A stretch of 64,000 bases of DNA, taken from the NCBI GenBank assembly GCA_036501145.1, contig DASYAV010000039.1, positions 14,314 to 78,313 on the forward strand, read 5' to 3'. This stretch comes from PALSA-505 sp036501145 (GTDB taxonomy: Bacteria > Actinomycetota > Actinomycetes > Streptosporangiales > Streptosporangiaceae). The notes under the pieces are model-generated. The model did no database searches. It was not told the DNA's origin and worked only from the letters and a program-made list of their open reading frames with translations. Within the stretch, counting starts at the first letter, position 1, and every line of letters starts with the position of its first letter. Made by a program: the position numbers and the translations under genes. Below, piece by piece: positions 1-7,222 of this stretch.

Positions 1-2
1 GG

Positions 3-1211
3 ATCGGCCGGCTGTTCAACCCGGCCAAGAAGGTGATGTACATCCAGGTCGGCATCGGCAACGGCAACGCCAGCAACACCATCGAGGGCGACTACAACTT
101 CTGGTTCCTGCCGCAGCGGGAGGACCACATGGGCGCCAAGCCGGGCGCGCCGGACTACTACGTCGAGCACCGGCCGGTGTTCGAGGCCGCCCCGCCGGGC
201 CAGCCGATCGACCCCGACCTCGCCGGCCGGTTCGCCGCCGACTTCGCGCTCGGCGCCCAGCTCGACGCCAGCACCGACCCGCCGGAGGCCGCCTACCTGC
301 TGGCCGAGGCGCGCGAGGTGTACGGCCTGGCCAAGACCACGCACGTGGGCAGCATCGTCACCACGTTCCCGCACGACTACTACCCGGGCAGCGAGTGGAA
401 GAGCGACATGCTCTGGGGCGCCTCCGAGATCGCCCTGGCCGACGAGGCGGTACACGGCGAGCGTGGCCACCTGCACCGCGACCTGCAGAACGCCGCGAGG
501 TGGGCCCGGGCCTACATCAGGCAGGGCCACCCGGCGGGCAGCGACACCTTCAACCTGTACGACAACGGCGCGGTGGCCGAGGGCGAGCTGCTGCAGGCCA
601 TGAAGCAGGCCGGCGGCCAAGCGGGAGCGCCAGGCACACCGGTGATCGCCCCGGCCACGCTGCTCGGCGACCTCGCCGCGCAGTTGCGGGTCGGTGAGGA
701 CTGGGCCAGGAGCGACAAGAGCGACCCGTTCGGGCTCGGCACCCAGCTCGGCGGATCCGATGCCTCGCCGCACGCGTTCGGCCTGTACACCACGAACGCG
801 ATCTACCAGAAGTACGGCGGGTCGGCCGCCTACCGCTCGTTCGCCCAGCAGCAGCTGAACTTCGCGCTCGGCGCCAACGCCTGGGGAAGCTCGTTCGTGG
901 TCGGCGCGGGCAGCACGTTCCCGCACTGCATGCAGAGCGAGATCGCCAACCTGGCCGGCTCGCTGACCGGAACCGGGGACATCCAGCTCGGCGCGACCAC
1001 GGACGGCCCGAGCAGCCTGGGCAACTTCAAGGGCCTCGGCTCGGTGAAGGGCATGCGGGCCTGCTCGGCGGGTGACTACAAGCCGTTCAACAGCACGTCG
1101 GTGGGCTACGAGGACAACGTGCGCAGCTGGCCGAGCGTCGAGCCGGCGGACGACTACACCGCCGGGTCGCTGATGGCGTTCACGCTCGGCGCGGCCGGCC
1201 TGGGCACGTAG
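3..1211 (+). CDS. Glycoside hydrolase family 9 (endoglucanase-like), C-terminal part
   Basis: The frame is already open at the left edge and gives about 402 residues before TAG. It reads as the C-terminal part of a family 9 cellulase barrel. There is a FALGANAWGSSFVVGAG block (family pattern LGxNxxxxSYVVG), a GSTFPHC turn, and a terminal YEDNVRSWPSVEPADDYTA block. By family knowledge the Glu of SVEP is the likely general acid; this is inferred by position. The DAGD region with the catalytic aspartates would lie left of the window. The role would be secreted hydrolysis of beta-1,4-glucan. An in-frame GTG at 33 is internal and is not a credible start. The gene converges on the lipoprotein gene 35 bp away. 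Confidence 0.8.
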   Translation: MGRLFNPAKKVMYIQVGIGNGNASNTIEGDYNFWFLPQREDHMGAKPGAPDYYVEHRPVFEAAPPGQPIDPDLAGRFAADFALGAQLDASTDPPEAAYLLAEAREVYGLAKTTHVGSIVTTFPHDYYPGSEWKSDMLWGASEIALADEAVHGERGHLHRDLQNAARWARAYIRQGHPAGSDTFNLYDNGAVAEGELLQAMKQAGGQAGAPGTPVIAPATLLGDLAAQLRVGEDWARSDKSDPFGLGTQLGGSDASPHAFGLYTTNAIYQKYGGSAAYRSFAQQQLNFALGANAWGSSFVVGAGSTFPHCMQSEIANLAGSLTGTGDIQLGATTDGPSSLGNFKGLGSVKGMRACSAGDYKPFNSTSVGYEDNVRSWPSVEPADDYTAGSLMAFTLGAAGLGT

Positions 1212-1246
1212 TCCGCCGGTGCGGAACCGGGCATTCCCGCCCGCGC

Positions 1247-2458
1247 TCAGGCGGCCAGGCTGCTGAGCTGTCTCGGGTTCAGCACCTGGCTCGCGGGCGG
1301 GGGGCCGGGTATCCGCACCGTGTTCCACTGGGTGAAGCTCACCGTGCCCTTGCCCGGCTGGCTGAGCTGCAGCAGGTATGGCCGGCCCCGGGCCGCCACC
1401 AGGGCCGTGCCGCCATCGTTCTGCAGCACCCAGGCCGGCGCACCGCCGAGGACGATTGTCCCCCCGAAGCTGATCTTGCGGGCCGGGGTACCGGTGATGG
1501 ACCTGGTCAGCTGGGCCATCAGCACCGGCATGCTGAGGCCGGTCAGCCACGGCGCCTGCGCGCTCGTCCGCACGTACTTGCCACAGACCAGCTGGCACGC
1601 GCTGGCGGGCGCGTGATTCTGCCGCAGGAACGCGGCGTTGAGCCGCAGGTACGCGCTGCCCCCGGTGATCAGCACGGTGACGTCACCGCCGTTCTCGGAG
1701 ATCTGCCCTGAGCTGCCGCCGGAGCGGGTCATGCCGAGGTCCAGGCGCATCGTCTTGCCCCGGTAGGGGGCTGAGCCGCTCAGATGCACGCCGCGCGCGT
1801 TGCGCATAGCGGCGGCGATGGCCTTGAGCAGGACCGGCATCGCCGGCGGGCGGGGCGCACCGGTGGCGGCCAGGCCCGGCTGGCAGCGTTCGGCGCTCTG
1901 GCTGGGCACGGTGGCCACCGACACACCGGTGATGGCCCAGTGCCCACGCAGCAGGCCCATCCGCCAGGTCTCGGACACGTAGTCCTGCTGTGGTGACGTG
2001 GCCAGGGCCTGGTCGACCTGCCCGGTGCGCGGGTTCTGCTGGCGGAACCTGCTGGCGTCGTCGCAGGTGGAGATCACCGCCCGGGATCCGCCGATCGAGG
2101 CGACCTGGGTCATGAACAGCCGGTCGGTCCCGGCCGGCACCACATCGCGCGCCTGCTCGCCGCGCAGGGAGCCGGTGAGGTTGCTGAGCGCCTGGCCGGT
2201 CACGTAGTCCCGCACGGGCGCCACCAGCCGGGAGGCGGTCTGCGACCGGTCCCACAGGACCACGCCCGCGCGGAAACGCTGCACGGCCGTGGCCCGGGCC
2301 GGGTCGGCCGGCAGAGCGTCGTCGAACGCCTGGGTGAAGGCACCCATGCGGACGGTCTCGGGGCCGCCGGGCACGCCTATCCCGGTCGCTCCCGAGCCGC
2401 ACGCCGCCAGCACGAGACCACAGATGGCCGCGGTCGCGGCAACCCCGAGTGCCCTCAT
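1247..2458 (-). CDS. Lipoprotein of unknown function
   Basis: 403 residues with a short N-terminal hydrophobic stretch ending in a lipobox (VLAAC, Cys20), so it is probably a lipoprotein anchored on the outer face of the membrane. Residues about 30-190 are a mixed domain with CDD and PQQDYVSETWRMGLL segments. Residues about 200-390 are rich in beta strands (MRLDLGM, VTVLITGGSAYLRL, ISFGGTIVLGG) and recall the LolA/LppX-type half-barrel folds of actinobacterial lipoproteins. That resemblance is weak, so no function is assigned. Four cysteines (CDD, CQPG, CQLVC) could form disulfides outside the cell. The ATG at 2458 is followed at once by a good lipoprotein signal, which supports the start. 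Confidence 0.7.
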   Translation of the reverse strand: MRALGVAATAAICGLVLAACGSGATGIGVPGGPETVRMGAFTQAFDDALPADPARATAVQRFRAGVVLWDRSQTASRLVAPVRDYVTGQALSNLTGSLRGEQARDVVPAGTDRLFMTQVASIGGSRAVISTCDDASRFRQQNPRTGQVDQALATSPQQDYVSETWRMGLLRGHWAITGVSVATVPSQSAERCQPGLAATGAPRPPAMPVLLKAIAAAMRNARGVHLSGSAPYRGKTMRLDLGMTRSGGSSGQISENGGDVTVLITGGSAYLRLNAAFLRQNHAPASACQLVCGKYVRTSAQAPWLTGLSMPVLMAQLTRSITGTPARKISFGGTIVLGGAPAWVLQNDGGTALVAARGRPYLLQLSQPGKGTVSFTQWNTVRIPGPPPASQVLNPRQLSSLAA

Positions 2459-2601
2459 CCGCCCCTCCCCCGCCGATCAGGCTGATAGCTGCTGAATGAA
2501 GACGCCGAGCTGGACCATGCGGTTGTCGTGCCGGGCCGGCGAGGCGGCCCGGCACAAGCAGAAGGACCGGGCGCCCGGTCCTGGGTGGGCGCCCGGTCCT
2601 G

Positions 2602-2629
2602 CCCGGGCCCACCTGGTGGTGGGCCCGGG
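2602..2629 (-). terminator. GC-rich hairpin terminator of the S53-Kelch peptidase gene
   Basis: A perfect 12-bp inverted repeat, CCCGGGCCCACC / GGTGGGCCCGGG, with a 4-base loop. It starts 6 bases past the TAG stop of the peptidase gene (2636-2638 on the minus strand). A second palindrome, GACCGGGCGCCCGGTC, lies just beyond it. There is no T-tract, as is usual for actinobacterial terminators. Confidence 0.75.
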
Positions 2630-2635
2630 GTCTTG

Positions 2636-5600
2636 CTAACCGGTCTTGCTCAGCGCGAAGTTCACCGTGTCGGGAACACCCGAGATGAGCTTCGTCACCT
2701 TCGAAACCGGCTGGTACTTCGGCGCAGCCGCGATGATCTGCAGCGGGTTGTAACCCCGGTTGAGCCACAGCTGGTAGTTACCCGAGCTGTCGGTCGTCAG
2801 GGTGTACGACACCGCACCGCAGGTGCCGGTGCTCGTGTCGTACTGCGTGCAGATCTGCACCGTCGCCCCGGCGATCGGGTTGCCGGTGCTCGCGTCGGTC
2901 ACCGTGCCCGTCACCTTGCTCCAGGTGGACGGCGGGTTCACCTGCATGGCGACACTGATGGGCTGGATCTGGTAGGGAGTGTCGGTCTGCACCCCGAGCT
3001 GGGCGGTGTAGCTGCCAGGCTGGCTGACGGCGGACGAATCCAGCGTCACGGCCACGGTCTGCGACTGACCCGGGTTCAGGGTGAACTTGCTGCTGCTCGT
3101 GGACAACCACGGGATGGTCTCACTCCCGCACTGGTCGTACCCGGGCAGCACCTCGGCGAACGGCTGCTCGTTGAAGCTACCGGTCGAACCGCCGACCTGG
3201 TAGATCCCGCAGCTCCCGCCGCCTCGGTACTCGGCGTTGTTGGCGTTGGGCAGCGCGGTCCAGGAGTCGCTGGACGGGTCGTAGGCGATCGCCTGGTTGG
3301 TGACCGTCGCGCTGTTCGCCGTCACACCACCGGCCATCTGCAGCTGGTCGCCCGACCCGCTGTAGACCATGCCCCAGTCGTCGTAAGGCATGTTCGCGCC
3401 CTGCGACCAGCTGTCGGTGGATGGGTTGTAGATGTAGGTGGAGTTGAGCGAGGCGTTCGTGTCGGCGTCGATGCCGCCGGCGCAGGCGATCTCGCTGCTG
3501 ACCCCGGCGCAGCCGAGGAACGCGGCCACCGTCGGGTAGTTGGCCAGCTGGGTCCAGGAGTTGCTGCCCGGGTCGTAGCTGAACGCAGCGTCCGACGTCG
3601 GTGCGCAGTTTCCTGTGGTGCAGCCGCCGACCACGTACAGCTTCCCGTTCAGGGTGGTGACGGCGGGCGCGCTGACTGCCGTCGGCAGGCTGGCCATCGT
3701 CGACCACGAGTTACTGGACGGGTCGTAGGCGTACAGGTTGGTGCTGGCACTGCCGGAGGCGTCCCAGCCGCCGACGGTGTAGAACGTCCCGTTCAGGAAC
3801 GCCCCGCCCGCCGCGTTCATCGCCTGCGGCAGCGGAGCAATGGCACTCCACGCCTGGTTTGACGCGTTGTAGACGAATGCGTCGCTGGTGTTGGAGATCC
3901 CCTGGTCGACGTCACCGCCTGCGGAATAGACGTTGCCGGTGCCGGGGTCGTAACCGACCGCGTTGTCCATGATCGCCTCTGGGTAGTCGGCGATCGAAGC
4001 CCACGGGGTGTCCGACGGTGACGCCGGGCGCAGCCGGATCCCTGGCGCTCTCGCTTGGCCACCGGCCGTGCTCTGCTTGGCCGTGGACTTGCGCACGGCC
4101 CGGTCCGCCGGGCTGAAGTGGCCCTTGATCTTCTCCAGCGGCGCACCCTTGAGCGCAGCCTTGTCACCGGGCTTGACGCCCATCGGGGTGAACCCGCTGC
4201 CCTGGGGGTTGAGCTGGACCTGCACCGGCTGGGTGCCGGTGTCGGTGAACTTGACCTTGCCCGTCTTGGCGGCGCCCAGCGTCTGGGTCACCGACAGGCT
4301 GCCGGTACTCAGCGACAGGTTGCCGGCCTGCAGGGACCAGTCCTGGTGGGTCACCGCGTTGTTGGCGACGGCGACCGTCTGGGTGGACGGCTTGTAGTTG
4401 CCATCGCTGGCGGTGTACTGGCTGCTGCCCGGCGAGGCGAACATCCAGTAGAACCCGTTCGCCAGGCTGGGGTCGGCCGGGTTGGCCGCCGACACGCCGG
4501 TCTGGCCGGCCGCGTTGGTGACCTGCACGCCGTTGACCGGCTTGCCGGTGTTGTTGTCGGTCGCGACACCGGCCACGATGCCGCCCGGGAGAGGCGCACA
4601 CTTCTGGTTGCCGATGAACACGTTGTCCACCGACCACCAGAAACCGAAGTCCTCGTTCTGCGTGTAGTGGAACCGCACCTGCACGTCGGCCTGGTTGGCC
4701 GCCTGCGGGATCTGGATGCTGACCGGGCCGTCGATGTAGTTGTCGGTCTGCTCCCAGACGTTGGACCAGGTCTGGCCGCCGTCCAGGCTCAGGTCCACAT
4801 CCGCGACCTGGTCGTAGTAGCCCTCGTACTCGGTGTCGAAGTTGATCACCGGCGTGGCATCGTTGGACAGGTTCTCCACCGGGGACACCAGCGAGGCGTC
4901 CTGGTTGGTGCCATAGCCGTACTCCAGCGAGTCGATGACGGCGAAGCTGGAGTCACCACCGGCCGGCGGCGTCCGCTCACCCGGGTTGCTGAAGTTCCAG
5001 TCCTGGCCGTTGCCCTCGTTGTCCACGTTGGTCCAGCCGTCCTGCGTGGTGCTGCCGGACCAGCCGGTGAAGCCCTCCGTGGAGCCGTTGTACTTGAAGG
5101 CATAACCGGATGCGGTGCAGCCGGCGTTGTCCACGGTGGCCTTGAAATTCTTCGTCTTGTCGGCGGCGAGCATCTTCACCGACGCGTTGATGGTGTTGTA
5201 GCCCGGGTACACCGGGTTGACCGTCAGCGAGTAGGTGCCGTTGTCCGGCAGGGTGACGCTGTACTGCCCGGTGTAGGGGTTGGTGTACACCGCCCCGCCG
5301 GGGTAACCGCTGACGCTGATCGAGGCGTACAGCGGGTACGTGTGCCCGGACCCGTCGGTGATGGTGCCCGTCAGGGTGTGGCTGGGCACGCTCGCCAGTG
5401 CGAAGTTCTGCGTCGTGGTGCTGCCGGTGGTGATGGTGACACCGGACGCGGTGAGCTTCTTGTAGCCGAACGCCTCGGCGGTCACGCTGTACGTGCCGTC
5501 CGGGACGGTCACCGAGTAGTCGCCCGAGGAGTCCGTCGTGGCCGTGTACCCGCTGCCCGCGGATACGGTCGCGCCGGCCAGCCCGGTGCCTGTCTTGCTG

Positions 5601-6982
5601 GTCACCTTGCCGGCCAGCACGCCGGATGGCGCGCCCTGGAAGGCGGTCACCCCGTTCGGGGTACCCAGGCCGGTCGGGCCGTCATAGCCGGGCCCCGCCG
5701 TGCAGAAGTAAGCAGGGGTGCACGAGCCGTTGGACCCTGAGGTGACGTCGTTCAGCGCCGAGGTGTGCGAGTACAGGTAGGAAGCCGGGACGGTCCCGGA
5801 GACCGGGGTGCCGGCCAGCGCGTAGGTGGCGGAGATGATCGGGGTGGCCACGCTGGTGCCGCCCTCCTCGGCCCAGCCGCCGTCGCTGTAGCTGTCGTAG
5901 ATGGCCACACCGGTGGCCGGGTCGCCGACCGCGGACACGTCGTTGGTCATCCGGTTGGTGCAGCCGGTGTCCGTCTGCCAGGCCGGCTTGGTCTCATACA
6001 GCGAGCAGCCCGATCCGGTGGCCTGCGGGTCCGGGCTCCAGGTCGTCTCATCCCAGCCGCGCGGCACGCTGGAGTCCTTGGTCAGCGCGGTCCCGCCGAC
6101 CGAGGTCACGTACTGCGAGGTTGCCGGGAAGCTCGGGGAACTGCATCCCTCCTCGTTGTTGTCGTAGCCGTAGTCACCCGACGCCACGCTGATCGCCACG
6201 CCCGGGTGGTTGAAGTAGGTGTCGTCAGTTGTCTCACCGGAGTACTCACACTCGCCCCACGAGTTGGACACGAAGTCGGCCAGCCCGGCCGCGGTGTCCT
6301 CGGCGGTGTAGAGGTCGGTGTTTTGCGGGCTGTTGCCCTCGACCAGGTCGATATGGCAAAGCGGGCAGATGGCGCTGACCATGTCGACGTCGAGGGACTC
6401 CTCGATGTCCCACCCGGTCCCGGCGGCCGCCGGTGGCAGCGGGCTGGCCTGCCCGTCCTGGTTGAGCTTCTGGAAGCAGCCGTTGGCGGTGTCGCACACC
6501 GGCAGGCCGTACTGCGCCCGGTAGACCTGCAGGTCGGCCTCGGCGGTCGGGTCGTCGTAGGCGTCCACGATCGCCACCGTCTGGCCGCTGCCGGCCGAGC
6601 CCGAGGGCAGATTGTAGGCGCTCTGCAGGTCCGAGGGGCCGTACCCGGACGGGGTCGCGTCCGGGTGGATGCCCTTGTAGGACTTCACGTTGGTGCGCTG
6701 CAGCGCCATGCAGGTGGCCTCACCCACGTGCATGGCCTTGCACACCACGCGCGCGTCCGTCGCCTTCGTCGCGTTGATCGCTCCGGCGGCCTTCAGCTTG
6801 GACGTCGCCTTGTGGGCGGCGCTGCGCGACACCGGGCCGCTGTGCGACGCGTGACTGCTGTGCGTGTGGCCAACCGTGGCCGCCTGCGCCGGCACGCTGC
6901 CTGCGAACATGGTCCCGGCCAGGGTCAACACTCCCGCCGCGGCCGACACATACCTGACCGCGCGGCGGAACCTTCCGCTCAT
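2636..6982 (-). CDS. Secreted S53 (sedolisin) peptidase with Kelch propeller and CarboxypepD_reg-like domains
   Basis: 1448 residues from the chosen ATG. The start follows GGAGG with a 9-base gap and leads straight into a signal peptide (RRAVRYVSAAAGVLTLAGT...PAQA); an in-frame Met at 7021 and the far start at 7153 lack this. Order: short pro-region with C81/C91; S53 catalytic domain about 115-470 with Glu194 and Asp198 in IEESLDVD, oxyanion Asp270 in SGDYGYD, Ser377 in GGTS, and a Ca-site-like NDVTSG...GYDGPTGLGTPNG; two carboxypeptidase-regulatory-like beta domains; a MAM-like jelly roll (about 600-780); a third regulatory-like domain; a Kelch propeller with repeats such as LYAYDPSSNSWSTMASLP; a final regulatory-like domain. 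It is an extracellular endopeptidase probably targeted to a polymer or cell surface. A LAL regulator lies directly upstream on the same strand. Confidence 0.9.
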   Translation of the reverse strand: MSGRFRRAVRYVSAAAGVLTLAGTMFAGSVPAQAATVGHTHSSHASHSGPVSRSAAHKATSKLKAAGAINATKATDARVVCKAMHVGEATCMALQRTNVKSYKGIHPDATPSGYGPSDLQSAYNLPSGSAGSGQTVAIVDAYDDPTAEADLQVYRAQYGLPVCDTANGCFQKLNQDGQASPLPPAAAGTGWDIEESLDVDMVSAICPLCHIDLVEGNSPQNTDLYTAEDTAAGLADFVSNSWGECEYSGETTDDTYFNHPGVAISVASGDYGYDNNEEGCSSPSFPATSQYVTSVGGTALTKDSSVPRGWDETTWSPDPQATGSGCSLYETKPAWQTDTGCTNRMTNDVSAVGDPATGVAIYDSYSDGGWAEEGGTSVATPIISATYALAGTPVSGTVPASYLYSHTSALNDVTSGSNGSCTPAYFCTAGPGYDGPTGLGTPNGVTAFQGAPSGVLAGKVTSKTGTGLAGATVSAGSGYTATTDSSGDYSVTVPDGTYSVTAEAFGYKKLTASGVTITTGSTTTQNFALASVPSHTLTGTITDGSGHTYPLYASISVSGYPGGAVYTNPYTGQYSVTLPDNGTYSLTVNPVYPGYNTINASVKMLAADKTKNFKATVDNAGCTASGYAFKYNGSTEGFTGWSGSTTQDGWTNVDNEGNGQDWNFSNPGERTPPAGGDSSFAVIDSLEYGYGTNQDASLVSPVENLSNDATPVINFDTEYEGYYDQVADVDLSLDGGQTWSNVWEQTDNYIDGPVSIQIPQAANQADVQVRFHYTQNEDFGFWWSVDNVFIGNQKCAPLPGGIVAGVATDNNTGKPVNGVQVTNAAGQTGVSAANPADPSLANGFYWMFASPGSSQYTASDGNYKPSTQTVAVANNAVTHQDWSLQAGNLSLSTGSLSVTQTLGAAKTGKVKFTDTGTQPVQVQLNPQGSGFTPMGVKPGDKAALKGAPLEKIKGHFSPADRAVRKSTAKQSTAGGQARAPGIRLRPASPSDTPWASIADYPEAIMDNAVGYDPGTGNVYSAGGDVDQGISNTSDAFVYNASNQAWSAIAPLPQAMNAAGGAFLNGTFYTVGGWDASGSASTNLYAYDPSSNSWSTMASLPTAVSAPAVTTLNGKLYVVGGCTTGNCAPTSDAAFSYDPGSNSWTQLANYPTVAAFLGCAGVSSEIACAGGIDADTNASLNSTYIYNPSTDSWSQGANMPYDDWGMVYSGSGDQLQMAGGVTANSATVTNQAIAYDPSSDSWTALPNANNAEYRGGGSCGIYQVGGSTGSFNEQPFAEVLPGYDQCGSETIPWLSTSSSKFTLNPGQSQTVAVTLDSSAVSQPGSYTAQLGVQTDTPYQIQPISVAMQVNPPSTWSKVTGTVTDASTGNPIAGATVQICTQYDTSTGTCGAVSYTLTTDSSGNYQLWLNRGYNPLQIIAAAPKYQPVSKVTKLISGVPDTVNFALSKTG

Positions 6983-7107
6983 TCTCGCCAACCTCCGTGA
7001 ACCTCGCTGGGTCGCGGCCATGGGCCCCTTTGCCCTGGCCGTGCTGTCCGGGGTCGTCGGGTCACTGATGCACCTCTTTCTGACGGGTACCTGGAAGCAC
7101 CCGCATA

Positions 7108-7158
7108 GGCGGACGACTTCCCAAGCGTCCGCCAGGTGCCCGATGGCAGCCATCGGGC
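7108..7158 (-). terminator. Tandem hairpins between the LAL regulator and the S53-Kelch gene
   Basis: Two stem-loops in the gap after the regulator stop: GGCGGACG / CGTCCGCC (7108-7115 and 7126-7133), and a stronger GCCCGATGG-CAG-CCATCGGGC (7138-7158). They could terminate regulator transcription or act in the 5' leader of the peptidase mRNA. Placement between the two genes is the only functional evidence. Confidence 0.45.
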
Positions 7159-7162
7159 AAAG

Positions 7163-7189
7163 TACCTAATTTGGCTACTTCATTACCTA
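7163..7189 (-). promoter_or_regulatory. Direct repeat upstream of the S53-Kelch gene (possible operator)
   Basis: On the minus strand the hexamer TAGGTA occurs twice, 21 bp apart (7163-7168 and 7184-7189 on the plus strand), in an AT-rich island that is unusual for this DNA. Two helical turns of spacing fits a dimeric activator binding site. It lies just downstream of the LAL gene and about 180 bp upstream of the peptidase start. Its use as an operator is inference. Confidence 0.35.
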
Positions 7190-7222
7190 TGAACCGGCCA
7201 TGACCTGCGCCCTGGCCGCTGG

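Noticed and set aside
6983..7153. Longer N-terminus for the S53-Kelch peptidase
   Set aside because: It would bury the signal peptide behind 57 residues. The ATG at 6982 has GGAGG and places the signal peptide at the N-terminus.
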